The notes under the pieces were generated by a model. It had not been told where the DNA came from and made no database searches. It worked only from the letters and a program-made list of their open reading frames with translations. A program made the position numbers and the translations under genes. From Aeromonas taiwanensis (lineage in GTDB: Bacteria; Pseudomonadota; Gammaproteobacteria; Enterobacterales; Aeromonadaceae): a stretch of 64,000 nt of DNA. Below are positions 1-9,374 of the stretch, piece after piece. The stretch is from positions 62,001 to 126,000 of the forward strand of contig NZ_CDDD01000008.1 of assembly GCF_000820165.1 (NCBI RefSeq), in the 5' to 3' direction. Position 1 is the stretch's first letter; the number at the start of each line of letters is the position of its first letter.

Positions 1-1599
1 GGCGCCGAGCCACTTGTCACTGAAGCGGTAGTTGTATTCCAGGCTGCCCACGCTGGTGTAGCGGCCCCCGGTGAGCTTGCCCTCCTCGTCCCGCGGCGAG
101 ACGGTCTCGTAGCCGTAGCCGCGGATGGTCTGGTCGCCACCGGTGAAGAAACGCAATGAAGGGGGCACCAGGGAGAAGTCATCCCCGACGATGGCCCCCT
201 GCTCGACCCGCATCAGGAAGCGGTGATCCTCCCCAAGGGTACGCAGCCACTTGCTGCGCCCCCACACCCGCATGAAGTTGATGTCGGACCCCCAATAGGG
301 GCTGGAGAACTCCACCGTCAGCTGCTGGCGATCCCCCCAGTCCGGCACCAGGCCGCCGCGCACCCGCAGCCGCGACCAGGAGACACCGGGGATCAGCAGC
401 AGACTGTTCCCCTCGTCGGTGCCCTGCACATAGCGCTCGTTCTCCAGCCGCACGAACACGTCCCTGTCCCAGCTGTCGGGCCGCCGCTTCCAGCGGTGCA
501 CGCCGAAGGTGGCCAGATCGGAGCGGGTATCGTTGTTGTCGGTGTATTGGTAGCCGGCCTGCAGGGAGTAGTAGTCCCGCAGCGGGTTGCCCACCGGGAT
601 CTGGTAGTCGAAACTCAGCTCCGCCTCCGGGGCCGAGATCTTGGCGGTACTGGAGAGGCTGTGGCCGTAACGGTTGACCCAGGGCTTCTCCCAGGTGGCG
701 CTCAGGCGCGGCCCCACGTCGGTGGCGTAGCCGATACCCGTCTCAATCTCGTGGTCGACCCGGTTGCTGAGGGTCACCTGCACCGGCACCAGGTTGTTCT
801 CGGCCTGGCTGATGAGGGGCTTGATGTCCACCTGCTTGAACAGCTTGGTGGAGGAGACATCCTGGGACATCTCCGCCAGCCGGATCGCCAGGTAGGGGTC
901 ACCACTCTTGATGTTGACGAGCGGCCGGATCAGGCGCAGGGCCTCCGGCGTCGCGTCGTAGTGGATCTCGCCAAAGTGGTAGCGCGGGCCGGAGCGGAAC
1001 AGGATGTAAATCTCCGCCTTGCCCTGCTCCGGGAAGACCTTGACCTGGCTCTTGCTGATCTTGGCGTCAAAGTAGCCCCGTGCCAGCCCCAGGCTGCCCA
1101 GATCCGCCTTGATGGATTCGTACTTGCCGTGGTTGAGGGGATCCCCCTCTTTTAATGGCAGCTTGTCCAGCAGCTCGCTGTAGACCTCGTCGCTGCCCGC
1201 CTGCCCCTCCAGCAGGATGTCGAGGCGCGAGACAATCACCGGCTCTCCCCGCTCGATCTCGATCACGACCCTGGCCGGGGATTTCTTGTCGCGGTTGAGG
1301 GTGATCTTGGGCTGGTAGTAGCCATAGACCTGGAGGGCCTTCTGCACGCTCTCGGTGATCTTGACCCGGGCGGGTCTGAACTGGCGCTCCTGATAGACGG
1401 GCAGTGCGTTGAGGTAGGCCTCGACGTTGTCCTTCTGCTCCCCCTTTACCCCCTTGACCTGATAGGTCAGCTTGGCCGCCAGGGCGGGGGTTGCCAGCAG
1501 CCAGAAGCAGAGGGCGAGCAGCAAGGCGCCGGCCCCGTAACGGCGGGATGGCCGGAATGCGGTGCTCCCGGCAGGAGAAGTAGGATAGCATCCTGTCAA
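1..1599 (-). CDS. tamA: TamA, outer-membrane translocation and assembly module (3' end missing)
   Basis: Omp85-family outer membrane barrel of the TamAB complex, which helps insert autotransporters and move lipids across the envelope. Read on the minus strand, it has a hydrophobic signal segment ending in TPALA, then POTRA-type periplasmic repeats, then barrel strands. The conserved Omp85 signature appears as RFFTGGDQTIRGYGYE near 121-175. The frame is open to base 1, so the last barrel strands, and any tamB downstream, lie outside the window. The start is uncertain: TTG at 1599 is the first usable codon I see in frame. An ATG at 1591 is in a different frame. Confidence 0.88.
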   Translation of the reverse strand, partial: MTGCYPTSPAGSTAFRPSRRYGAGALLLALCFWLLATPALAAKLTYQVKGVKGEQKDNVEAYLNALPVYQERQFRPARVKITESVQKALQVYGYYQPKITLNRDKKSPARVVIEIERGEPVIVSRLDILLEGQAGSDEVYSELLDKLPLKEGDPLNHGKYESIKADLGSLGLARGYFDAKISKSQVKVFPEQGKAEIYILFRSGPRYHFGEIHYDATPEALRLIRPLVNIKSGDPYLAIRLAEMSQDVSSTKLFKQVDIKPLISQAENNLVPVQVTLSNRVDHEIETGIGYATDVGPRLSATWEKPWVNRYGHSLSSTAKISAPEAELSFDYQIPVGNPLRDYYSLQAGYQYTDNNDTRSDLATFGVHRWKRRPDSWDRDVFVRLENERYVQGTDEGNSLLLIPGVSWSRLRVRGGLVPDWGDRQQLTVEFSSPYWGSDINFMRVWGRSKWLRTLGEDHRFLMRVEQGAIVGDDFSLVPPSLRFFTGGDQTIRGYGYETVSPRDEEGKLTGGRYTSVGSLEYNYRFSDKWLGA

Positions 1600-2136
1600 A
1601 CGTCTATTTCCCCGAATAACATGATTAAAAGAGTGTTAACTTCAGAACGATAGCGGGACTCACCCCGACCAAACTCGCCCATCCTAGCACAACCAGGGTC
1701 GCGAAATCCCCCGACCGGGCCCCAATCGGGGTGACGGCCCTTCCCCCCTAAATCGCCATCCAAACGGCGGCGCGCGGGGCGCTTCCCCGGCCGGGCCGAG
1801 CCGATTGCACACGCTTGCGGCAAGGGGCGTATAAAAAACACGCGCATCCGGTGCACTCCGCCTGCGTTCATCCACCGCCATCCCCCGTCCGCCGCCCTCC
1901 GGTGCGCGACAATTCCTGTCGAAGCGCCCCGGACTTTGCGAGGGGACGCCGTCTAGCCGACTTGACATCATCGTCTGACGCCAGCGCCATCATGCCTGCT
2001 ATTGAACCGGAAAATAAGTGTAAATCAATAACTTGATGGGTGGCACTAAAGCTTCGTTCAATCCAATCGATTTATCCCGCTGCCACTGCTCTCCCGCCTG
2101 CCTCACACTGATCCCATTCATCGCAGGAGAGACACC
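1600..2136. other. Intergenic region, no gene recognised (537 bp)
   Basis: This stretch separates tamA (minus) from the small membrane protein at 2137 (plus), so it should hold the divergent promoters. An AT-richer patch lies at 1600-1650 just upstream of tamA. A GC-rich inverted repeat, CCCCGA (1709-1714) and TCGGGG (1726-1731), lies further in. Short open frames exist but have no ribosome-binding site and a composition unlike real genes. I see no tRNA or protein. Confidence 0.5.
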
Positions 2137-2511
2137 ATGACCTTACGCAGCGAACAACTGGCTGACTACATCGCCGACCGACTCGAATTCATCACCTTCC
2201 TGGCCTGCTGCAGCGCCCTGCTGGCCCTGCTGACCGGCATGAACGGCCAACAGGCGCTGGCCTTCACCGCCCTCAACCTGCCCTTCGGCCTCGCCCTGCT
2301 GCTGGGCATGGCCCTGCTGGCGCCGCTGCCCGCCCACTGGCGCCTGCCCGGGGTGTCGCTGCTGCTGGTCGGCGGTGCCCTGCTCACCCTGCAGATGGGT
2401 GGCGAGTGGCTCAATCCCCTGGCCATCTGGAGCCTCTATGCCCTGCTGGGGCTGGAGATTATCTGGCAGTCCCGACCCAGGGCACGCCTGGCCGCCGGGG
2501 CCCGGGGCTGA
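2137..2511 (+). CDS. Small integral membrane protein, function unknown
   Basis: A 124-residue protein with about four hydrophobic segments (around residues 18-34, 40-62, 67-84 and 92-108) and a short basic tail, so probably an inner membrane protein. A good ribosome-binding site, CAGGAGAG, precedes the ATG. I do not recognise a family. It stands alone on the plus strand, 78 bp ahead of a parvulin gene with which it could be cotranscribed. High leucine content and no charged catalytic motif argue against an enzyme. Confidence 0.7.
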   Translation: MTLRSEQLADYIADRLEFITFLACCSALLALLTGMNGQQALAFTALNLPFGLALLLGMALLAPLPAHWRLPGVSLLLVGGALLTLQMGGEWLNPLAIWSLYALLGLEIIWQSRPRARLAAGARG

Positions 2512-2589
2512 GCCCGAACACCGAGGGCTGACGCGGGCGCCCATTTGGAGTAATCTTGCGCCCCTTTACCGCCACCGAGGAGCCTCCCG

Positions 2590-2868
2590 ATGAAAAAAGC
2601 CTGTGCCCAGCACATCCTGGTCAAGACAGAGAAACAGTGTCTGGAGATCAAGGAGAAGATCGAGAAGGGTGCCGACTTCGGCCAGATGGCCAAGCGATTC
2701 TCCACCTGCCCCTCCGGCAAGCGCTTCGGGGATCTGGGGGAGTTCTCCAAGGGGGACATGGTCAAATCCTTCGACGACGCCGTCTTCAAGGGGGAGCTGC
2801 TCAAGGTCCTGGGACCGGTGCGCACCAAGTTCGGCTTCCACCTGATCAAGGTGCTCTACCGCAGCTGA
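2590..2868 (+). CDS. ppiC: Parvulin-type peptidyl-prolyl cis-trans isomerase (PpiC)
   Basis: Single-domain cytoplasmic parvulin of 92 residues, the same size as E. coli PpiC (93). It catalyses cis-trans isomerisation of X-Pro bonds. Hallmarks are the N-terminal AQHILVK strand, the FGQMAKRFSTCPSG segment, GDLGEF in the middle and the C-terminal FGFHLIKV strand carrying the conserved His. There is no signal peptide. GAGGAGCC lies upstream of the ATG. The gene stands between an unknown membrane protein and the ynj-type operon, and nothing in the context points to a specific client. Confidence 0.93.
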   Translation: MKKACAQHILVKTEKQCLEIKEKIEKGADFGQMAKRFSTCPSGKRFGDLGEFSKGDMVKSFDDAVFKGELLKVLGPVRTKFGFHLIKVLYRS

Positions 2869-3039
2869 GACCTTGCCCGAGCATCGCTCCAGCCCACGCC
2901 GGCTTGCTGGCGCCCCGCCCCAGACGTGCCCCGTCCCGGGGCGGCACCATACCGAAGCAATATGATAATTTACTAACGTTATCAGTCAATTAAGTTTATC
3001 CTCTGGGCATAGTTCCATCCTGACCAGTGGATCCTTCTT

Positions 3040-3750
3040 ATGCACAGCTCTTTGTGGTGGCCCCTGCTGGCCTGGTTGCTGCCCCTCGGGGGCGCCCTTG
3101 GCAGCCGTGCCCACCTCTGGCCCTGGTGGCTCGGTTTCACCCTCTGCCTCGCGAGCGCCCTGATCAGCCTGTGGCTGCTGCTGCGCCTGCCCTGGCGCTA
3201 TCGCCGCACCGCCAACCTGTGGCCCGATGCCTGGGGCATCGCCCCCCTGCTGTTGCCCCTGCTGTTCATTGTTCAGGCCTTGCGCTCGCCGCTCACCAAC
3301 GACGTCAGCACGGATCCCTACCACCCTCCCCGCCTCCAGTGGGCCGCGCAGCTGAGAACGGCGCAGGATCTCCCCGTCAGCGTCCCTCCCCTGCAAGTTT
3401 TTCCCGGCAACCCCGGTCCTCTCTATACCCGCGCCTCTCCCGCCGAGGTGCTCGCCGAGGCGGATGAGCTGATGACGGAGCTCGGCTGGCAGGTGCACCC
3501 GAGCCCGGACGGCCTGGATGCCGTCGTCACCACGAGCTGGTTCGGTTTTCAGGATGACGTGGCGCTGCGGGTCTTCGCCGGGCCGAAAGAGACCCGCATC
3601 GACATGCGATCCGCCTCCCGTCAGGGGCGCAGCGATCTGGGGGCCAACCGGGCACGGATCCTGGACTTCCTGAACCGGCTCAACGAACGGCTGGGGGGCG
3701 CCTACAAGCCCAAGATGCAAAAACTTCAAGAGGAACAAAATGCGCATTGA
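3040..3750 (+). CDS. DUF1499 family membrane-anchored protein
   Basis: A 236-residue protein with an N-terminal membrane part (segments near 5-20, 30-50 and 65-82) and a soluble C-terminal DUF1499 domain. The domain is recognised by the RSASRQGRSDLGANRARI stretch. The family's biochemical role is not known. It is the first gene of a tightly packed plus-strand operon: its stop overlaps the next start by 11 nt. Fixed position ahead of a YnjA-like protein and the YnjBCD importer suggests a shared pathway, but that is inference. No catalytic motif is visible. Confidence 0.8.
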   Translation: MHSSLWWPLLAWLLPLGGALGSRAHLWPWWLGFTLCLASALISLWLLLRLPWRYRRTANLWPDAWGIAPLLLPLLFIVQALRSPLTNDVSTDPYHPPRLQWAAQLRTAQDLPVSVPPLQVFPGNPGPLYTRASPAEVLAEADELMTELGWQVHPSPDGLDAVVTTSWFGFQDDVALRVFAGPKETRIDMRSASRQGRSDLGANRARILDFLNRLNERLGGAYKPKMQKLQEEQNAH

Positions 3751-4327
3751 GGTCAAGCCGGACAGTGCCTATGCCTGGTTCATCCGCCCCTTCTTCTGGC
3801 TGCAGAAGCGCAACTACGGCCAGGTGCTGATCCCCGGCAAGTGCTGGGGCCGCGCCCCCCGCCTGTTCGCCGCCGTCGCGACCCTCTATGGCGTCATCAA
3901 CCGCAAGCGCTCTCCCATCGATCCCGTGCTGCGCTCCCTGGTGACGGTACGGGTCTCCCAGCTCAACTGGTGCCGCTTCTGCGTCGATATCAACGCCATG
4001 ACCCTCATCAAGCGGGCCGGCTCCAGCGAGAAGGTGGAAGCCCTGGCCGAGTGGCGCGAAAGCCCCTTGTTCGACGAGCGGGAGCGGGCCGTACTCGACT
4101 ACACAGAGGCGATGACAGGGCTGGATGGTGTGAGCGATGAACAGGCTGCCCGTCTCAAGCCCTGGTTCGATGACGATGCCATGGTGGAGCTCACCGGCCT
4201 CATCGCCTTCCAGAACATGTCGGCCAAGTTCAACGCCGCCCTCGACATCGCCCCCCAGGGCTTCTGCCAGCTGCCGGTACAGCCCGTGCGCCCCGCCGAT
4301 GCCAACGCAGGCAAGGACGCCAAATGA
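3740..4327 (+). CDS. ynjA: Carboxymuconolactone decarboxylase/AhpD-fold protein, YnjA-like
   Basis: 195 residues of AhpD-like fold with the redox motif Cys-x-x-Cys in LNWCRFCVDIN (about residues 77-84), followed by a conserved helix containing ERAVLDYTEAMT. AhpD relatives act as thiol-disulfide or peroxidase components, but the substrate here is unknown. It overlaps the preceding DUF1499 gene by 11 nt and the following oxidoreductase start by 4 nt, so the three are translationally coupled. In E. coli the CMD-family gene ynjA heads ynjBCDEF, and the same order is seen here, which is why I use the symbol. The CxxC could be recycled by the disulfide oxidoreductase encoded next. Confidence 0.8.
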   Translation: MRIEVKPDSAYAWFIRPFFWLQKRNYGQVLIPGKCWGRAPRLFAAVATLYGVINRKRSPIDPVLRSLVTVRVSQLNWCRFCVDINAMTLIKRAGSSEKVEALAEWRESPLFDERERAVLDYTEAMTGLDGVSDEQAARLKPWFDDDAMVELTGLIAFQNMSAKFNAALDIAPQGFCQLPVQPVRPADANAGKDAK

Positions 4328-6483
4328 CGCGAGCCCGTCTGCTGCTTCTGCTGGTGATGGGCTGCCTCATCGGCGCCTTTTTCGCACTTGATCTCGGCCA
4401 CTATCTGAGCCTCGCCCAGTTGCAGGCTCGCCAGGCGAGCCTGGCGCTCTGGGTAGAGCGCCATTTTGTCGCGGCCAGCCTGCTGTTTCTGATGATCTAT
4501 GTGCTCAGCACCGCCCTCTCCCTGCCGGGGGCCAGCCTGCTCACCCTGGCGGGCAGCGCGGTCTTTGGCGTGGCGTGGGGGCTGCTGCTGGTCTCCTTTG
4601 CCAGCTCGCTCGGCGCCACCCTGGCGTTTCTCAGTGCCCGCTTCCTGCTGCGGGACTGGGTAAGCGCGCGCTTTGGTGACAAGCTGGCCACCTTTCAGAC
4701 CGGCATGGCAAAGGATGGCCCCTTCTATCTGCTGAGCCTGCGCCTCATCCCCCTCTTCCCCTTCTTCCTGGTCAACCTGGTGATGGGGCTGACCCCCATC
4801 AGAGTCAGTACCTACTACTGGGTGAGCCAGCTCGGCATGCTGCCGGGCACCTTCGTCTATGTGCTGGCGGGCAGCGAGCTGGCCACCCTTACCAGCACGG
4901 GCAACATCCTCTCCCCCGGCCTGGTGGCGGCCCTGACCCTGCTCGGCCTCATGCCCTGGTTGATGCGGGGGCTGCAACGCAGGCTCGCCCTGCGCCGCCT
5001 GCACGCCCCCTATCAAAAGCCGATCCGCTACGACTACAACCTGGTGGTGATCGGTGCCGGCGCCGGCGGCCTGGTCACCAGCTATATCGCCGCGGCGGTG
5101 AAGGCCAAAGTGGCCCTGATTGAAAAACACAAAATGGGGGGAGATTGCCTCAACACCGGCTGCGTCCCCTCCAAGGCGCTGATCCGCGCTGCCCGCTTTG
5201 CTGCCGAGCAGCGCAAGGCGGGCGAGCTCGGCTTTAGCCCGAGCCAGAGCGAGGCTGATTTTGCCGCCGTGATGGCGCGGGTCGCCCAGGTGATCAGGGA
5301 GGTCGAGCCCCACGACTCCGTCGAGCGTTACCAGGGGCTGGGGGTGGAGTGCATCGAGGGGGCGGCGCGGCTGGTCTCCCCCTGGGAGGTCGACGTCAAC
5401 GGCCGGCGCCTCACTACCCGCCACGTGGTCATCGCCACCGGCGCCAGACCGCTGGTGCCCGATTTGCCTGGTCTTGGCGACGTCCCCTACCTCACCTCGG
5501 ACAGCCTGTGGCAACTGCGCACCCCGCCGCGCCGCCTGCTGGTGCTCGGCGGCGGCCCCATCGGCTGCGAGCTGGCCCAGAGCTTCGCCCTGCTCGGCAT
5601 CCCCGTCACCCTGGTGGAGCTGGCCGATCAGCTGCTGCCGCGAGAAGAGCGGGAAGTGGCCGAGGCGCTGTGCCAGCAGATGGAACGGGACGGCGCCACC
5701 CTTCTCACCGGCTGGCGCGCCGAACGGGCGGAATACCAGCCCGAAGAGGATATGCGGGTTGGGCTGCCCATCCGGCTGCACCTGCGCCGGGGTGACGAGA
5801 CCCAAGTGATCGAAGGAGATCAGCTGCTGCTGGCGCTGGGCCGGGTCGCCAACGTGAGCGGCTTCGGGCTGGAGGAGCTGGGAGTCACGCTGGCGCCGCG
5901 CGGCACAGTCGCGGTCGATGGCTTTCTGGCCACCAACTACCCCAGCATTCTGGCGGTGGGGGACGTGGCCGGCCCCTACCAGTTCACCCACTTTGCCGCC
6001 CATCAGGCCTGGTATGCCGCCGTCAACGCCCTGTTCGGCCAGTTCAAGCGCTTTCGCGCCGACTACCGGGTGATCCCGGCGGCTACCTACACCACGCCAG
6101 AAATTGCCCGGGTGGGCCTCAATCGCAAGGAGGCCGAGGCGCAGGGCATTGCATTCGAGGCGACCCGCTTCGATCTGGCCGAGCTCGATCGCGCCATCGC
6201 CGACGGTGAGCGCGAGGGCTTTGTCGAGGTGCTGACCGTGCCGGGCAAGGACAAGATCCTGGGTGCCACCATAGTGGGTACTCACGCCGGCGAGCGGATT
6301 GCCGAGTTCGTCCTCGCCATGCGCCACAAGCTGGGGCTTGGCAAGATCCTCGCCACCCTCCACGCCTATCCCACCCTGATGGAGGGGAACAAATACGTGG
6401 CCGGCGAGTGGAAACGGGCCCACCAGCCCACCCGCATCCTAGCCCTGCTGGCCCGTTATCACAGCTGGCGCCGCGGCGCCTGA
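4324..6483 (+). CDS. TVP38/TMEM64 membrane domain fused to an FAD-dependent disulfide oxidoreductase
   Basis: A 719-residue two-part protein. Residues 1-225 are a TVP38/TMEM64 (DedA/SNARE-associated) membrane domain with LSLPGASLLTLAGS and GLTPIRVSTYY segments. Residues 236-719 are a class I pyridine nucleotide-disulfide oxidoreductase of the mercuric reductase/dihydrolipoamide dehydrogenase type. It has an FAD-binding GAGAGG (244-249), redox-active Cys275 and Cys280 in GGDCLNTGCVPSK, an NAD(P) motif LGGGPIGCE, and a C-terminal HAYPT dimer motif. No N-terminal HMA domain or C-terminal Cys pair of MerA is present, so mercury reduction is not supported. The gene is coupled to ynjA-like upstream, and the ynjB-like start lies 17 bp downstream. 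It occupies an operon position that has no counterpart in E. coli ynjABCDEF. Confidence 0.9.
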   Translation: MTRARLLLLLVMGCLIGAFFALDLGHYLSLAQLQARQASLALWVERHFVAASLLFLMIYVLSTALSLPGASLLTLAGSAVFGVAWGLLLVSFASSLGATLAFLSARFLLRDWVSARFGDKLATFQTGMAKDGPFYLLSLRLIPLFPFFLVNLVMGLTPIRVSTYYWVSQLGMLPGTFVYVLAGSELATLTSTGNILSPGLVAALTLLGLMPWLMRGLQRRLALRRLHAPYQKPIRYDYNLVVIGAGAGGLVTSYIAAAVKAKVALIEKHKMGGDCLNTGCVPSKALIRAARFAAEQRKAGELGFSPSQSEADFAAVMARVAQVIREVEPHDSVERYQGLGVECIEGAARLVSPWEVDVNGRRLTTRHVVIATGARPLVPDLPGLGDVPYLTSDSLWQLRTPPRRLLVLGGGPIGCELAQSFALLGIPVTLVELADQLLPREEREVAEALCQQMERDGATLLTGWRAERAEYQPEEDMRVGLPIRLHLRRGDETQVIEGDQLLLALGRVANVSGFGLEELGVTLAPRGTVAVDGFLATNYPSILAVGDVAGPYQFTHFAAHQAWYAAVNALFGQFKRFRADYRVIPAATYTTPEIARVGLNRKEAEAQGIAFEATRFDLAELDRAIADGEREGFVEVLTVPGKDKILGATIVGTHAGERIAEFVLAMRHKLGLGKILATLHAYPTLMEGNKYVAGEWKRAHQPTRILALLARYHSWRRGA

Positions 6484-6500
6484 TCCCTTAGGTGACACTC

Positions 6501-7685
6501 ATGTTCAAGACCCTGCCCCTGCTCAAAACCCTGGTCTGTGCCCTGCCCCTGCTGGCAAGCGGCTCCCTGTTTGCCGGCGAGAACCCGGCCCCCGATGCCC
6601 GCTGGCAGCAGACGCTGGACGAGGCCAAGGGCCAGACTGTTTACTTCAACGCCTGGGGCGGCAGCCCGGAGATCAACGGCTATCTGGTGTGGGCCGGGCA
6701 GGAGATCGAGCGCCAGTACGGAGTCAGGCTGGTGCAGGTCAAGGTGGATGATATCGCCCAGAGCGTCAGCCAGCTGCTTGCCAACAAACAGGCGGGCAAA
6801 CTCGCGGGCGGCCCCATCGATCTGCTCTGGGTCAATGGCGAGAATTTCAAGGCGCTCAAGGAACAGGGGCTGCTGGGGGTGCCGTTCACCGGGGAGCTGC
6901 CCAACATGGCGTTAGTGGATATGAATCTGCCGGTGAGTGAGGACTTCACCGTGCCGGTAGCGGGGCTCGAGGCCCCCTGGGGCATAGGCCAGCTCAACCT
7001 GATGGTCAACGGAGAGGAGGTCGCCACGCCCCCCACCTCGGCCGCCGCCCTGCTCGCCTGGGCCAGGGCCAACCCCGGCCGCTTCACCTATCCCAAGCCA
7101 CCCCAGTTCCACGGCTCGAGCTTTCTCAAGCAAATCCTGCTGGAGCTCACCCCGGATCCCGCCCCCCTCTATCGGGAGGCGACCGATGCCGAGTTTGAGC
7201 GTCTGACGGCGCCCCTCTGGACCTGGCTCGATGCGCTGCACCCGGCGCTATGGCGCAAGGGCAAGCTGTTCCCTGCCAGCGCCGCCGAGACCCGCCAGCT
7301 GCTGGATGACGGCGAGCTGGCCATGGCCATCAGCTTCAACCCGGGAGAGGCCCGGAGCGCGGTGCAAAACGGTGCCCTGCCACCTGGCGTGGTCGCGGTG
7401 GCCATGGCAAAGGGGGCGCTCACCAACAGCCACTTTCTCGCCATTCCGTTCAACGCCAGCGCCCGTGCCGGGGCCAAGGTGGCGGTCAATTTTCTGCTAA
7501 GCCCGGCAGCCCAGGCACGCAAGGCCGATCCCGCCTTCTGGGGCGATCCCAGCGTGCTGCGGACCGACGCCCTGCCCGCCTCGGCCAGCCAGACGCCGGC
7601 CCTGCGCTTCAAGGCGGTGGCAGAGCCCCACCCCAGCTGGCAACTCAGGCTTGAAGCTGCCTGGGCCGAACGTTACGGCCACTGA
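6501..7685 (+). CDS. ynjB: ABC importer periplasmic substrate-binding protein, YnjB family
   Basis: About 394 residues with a typical signal peptide (basic start, hydrophobic LLKTLVCALPLLASGS, cleavage near FAGE), hence periplasmic. The mature part begins with the TVYFNAWGGSPEINGYLVW motif typical of YnjB. The transported compound is not known for this family. I prefer the ATG at 6501 over the in-frame GTG at 6492 because TTAGGTG sits 6 bp before the ATG. The stop codon overlaps the permease start (TGATG), as expected for a coupled importer operon. Confidence 0.9.
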   Translation: MFKTLPLLKTLVCALPLLASGSLFAGENPAPDARWQQTLDEAKGQTVYFNAWGGSPEINGYLVWAGQEIERQYGVRLVQVKVDDIAQSVSQLLANKQAGKLAGGPIDLLWVNGENFKALKEQGLLGVPFTGELPNMALVDMNLPVSEDFTVPVAGLEAPWGIGQLNLMVNGEEVATPPTSAAALLAWARANPGRFTYPKPPQFHGSSFLKQILLELTPDPAPLYREATDAEFERLTAPLWTWLDALHPALWRKGKLFPASAAETRQLLDDGELAMAISFNPGEARSAVQNGALPPGVVAVAMAKGALTNSHFLAIPFNASARAGAKVAVNFLLSPAAQARKADPAFWGDPSVLRTDALPASASQTPALRFKAVAEPHPSWQLRLEAAWAERYGH

Positions 7686-9358
7686 TGCCATCAACCACCG
7701 ACAACCGGCTGCCAGGCTGGCGTCCCCTCTTCACCTGCGCTTGCGCCCTCCTGCTGGCGGCGCCCGTGCTGGCGGGGCTGTGGCAACTGCTGGGCAGCGG
7801 GCTAAGCCAGCTAAACCTTCATCGCCTGCTGGCCCAGCCCGGACTCTGGCACTCGGCGGCCCTGAGCCTGTGGATTGGCACGGCCTCGACCCTCGGCAGC
7901 CTGCTGCTGACCGCCCTGCTGCTGGCGCAAAGCGGTCAGCAGGGTGACGAGCGCCCCTGTTTTCGCTGGCTGCGCCGCCTGCTCTCCCCCCTGCTGGCCC
8001 TGCCCCACGTCGCCTTCGCCATCGGCTTTGCCTTTCTGCTCGCCCCCTCCGGCTGGCTGCTACGCCTCGTCTCTCCCTCCCTGACCGGGTTCGAGTTTCC
8101 CCCCGATTGGCAGACCATCCGGGATCCCTGGGGGCTTGGCCTGATCCTGGCCCTCATCATGAAGGAGACGCCGTTTCTGCTGTTGATGGCGCTGGCGGCC
8201 CTGGAGCCCGCCAAACTGGCGCGCCAGCAGTGGCTCGGGGCTAGCCTGGGCTTCAGCGCCCCCCAGATCTGGTGGCGTCTGCTGCTGCCCGCCCTCTGGC
8301 CCGCCCTGCGCCTGCCCCTCTATGCGGTCGCCGCCTACGGGGTGGCGGTGGTGGATCTCGCCCAGCTGCTGGGCCCGGATGCCCCCGCTCCGCTGGCAGT
8401 CAGGCTGTGGCTCTGGTATCAGGATCCGGATCTTGGCTGGCGCGGCGTCACCGCCAGCGGCGCCCTGCTGCTGCTGGCCATCAGCCTGTTGCTGCTGGCG
8501 GCGCTGCGCCTGCTGGAGTGGGCTCATCAGCGGTATGGCAAGCAGACCTGGCTCGACGGACAGCGCCGCACATCGCGCCCCCTGGCGGCCAGGCTGGCCA
8601 GCTTCTGTGTGGCCGCCCTGTTTGCCATCAATCTGGCGGTGCTGGCGGCCCTGCTGCTCTGGTCGCTGGCGCGGCGCTGGTCCTTCCCGGATCTGTGGCC
8701 AAGCCAGTGGAGCGGCCAGCACTGGCTGGTGCTGCTGCCGGACCTGATGCCCCTGCTAGTCGACAGCGCCCTGCTGGCCCTGGCGGGCGCGGCGCTGGCC
8801 CTGCTGCTGGTGGTATTGAGTCTGGAGGCGCAGCAGGGGCGTCGCCCCTGGCCGCTCTGGCTCATCTGCCTGCCGTTGCTGCTGCCCCAGGCCAGCCTGC
8901 TGTTTGGCATCCGGCTCGGACTCGACTGGCTTGGTGGCGGAATTGGCTGGGGCTGGGTGCTCTGGAGCCAGCTGCTGTTCGTGTTTCCCTACGTCTATCT
9001 CTGTCTGCACGCCCCCTATCGCCAGTTCGATCCCCGTCTCACCCAGACGGCGCTCCTGCTCGGCGCCAGCCCCTGGCACACCTGGTGGCGGGTGAAGGGG
9101 CCCTTGCTGGCCCGCCCGCTGCTGTTCTCGTTCGCGGTGGGAGCGGCGGTGAGCCTCGCCCAATATCTGCCGACCCTGTTGTTTGGCGCAGGTCGAGTGG
9201 TCACCATCACCACGGAGGCGGTGGCCATCGGCAGCGGCCTCAACCGGCGGCTGGCCGGGCTCTACGGCCTGTTGCAACTGCTCCTGCCACTGGCAATCTA
9301 TCTGCTGGCGCTCTGGCTGCCAGGTCGCCTCAACCCGGCGCTCAAGGGCGCCCGATAA
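7685..9358 (+). CDS. ynjC: ABC importer permease with two fused membrane domains, YnjC family
   Basis: 557 residues, almost entirely hydrophobic, with about 12 membrane segments arranged as two BPD_transp_1-type halves. Each half carries an EAA-like cytoplasmic loop that contacts the ATPase: GASLGFSAPQIWWRLLLP around 180-195 and LGASPWHTWWRVKGP around 458-472. One polypeptide therefore replaces a permease dimer, as in E. coli YnjC. The start overlaps the ynjB stop by one base. The ATPase gene follows 16 bp later. Confidence 0.9.
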   Translation: MPSTTDNRLPGWRPLFTCACALLLAAPVLAGLWQLLGSGLSQLNLHRLLAQPGLWHSAALSLWIGTASTLGSLLLTALLLAQSGQQGDERPCFRWLRRLLSPLLALPHVAFAIGFAFLLAPSGWLLRLVSPSLTGFEFPPDWQTIRDPWGLGLILALIMKETPFLLLMALAALEPAKLARQQWLGASLGFSAPQIWWRLLLPALWPALRLPLYAVAAYGVAVVDLAQLLGPDAPAPLAVRLWLWYQDPDLGWRGVTASGALLLLAISLLLLAALRLLEWAHQRYGKQTWLDGQRRTSRPLAARLASFCVAALFAINLAVLAALLLWSLARRWSFPDLWPSQWSGQHWLVLLPDLMPLLVDSALLALAGAALALLLVVLSLEAQQGRRPWPLWLICLPLLLPQASLLFGIRLGLDWLGGGIGWGWVLWSQLLFVFPYVYLCLHAPYRQFDPRLTQTALLLGASPWHTWWRVKGPLLARPLLFSFAVGAAVSLAQYLPTLLFGAGRVVTITTEAVAIGSGLNRRLAGLYGLLQLLLPLAIYLLALWLPGRLNPALKGAR

Positions 9359-9374
9359 ACACGGGAACGTCTCG

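Noticed and set aside
223-1155. Plus-strand open frame opposite tamA
   Set aside because: The minus strand reads as a well-formed TamA with the Omp85 signature; the plus translation is compositionally odd.
4099-6423. Minus-strand open frame of about 774 codons opposite the oxidoreductase fusion
   Set aside because: Shadow of the flavoprotein gene; no motif, no start context.
4324-6483. Mercuric reductase (merA) label
   Set aside because: Lacks the HMA domain and the C-terminal vicinal cysteines, has a TVP38 membrane domain, and no mer genes are nearby.
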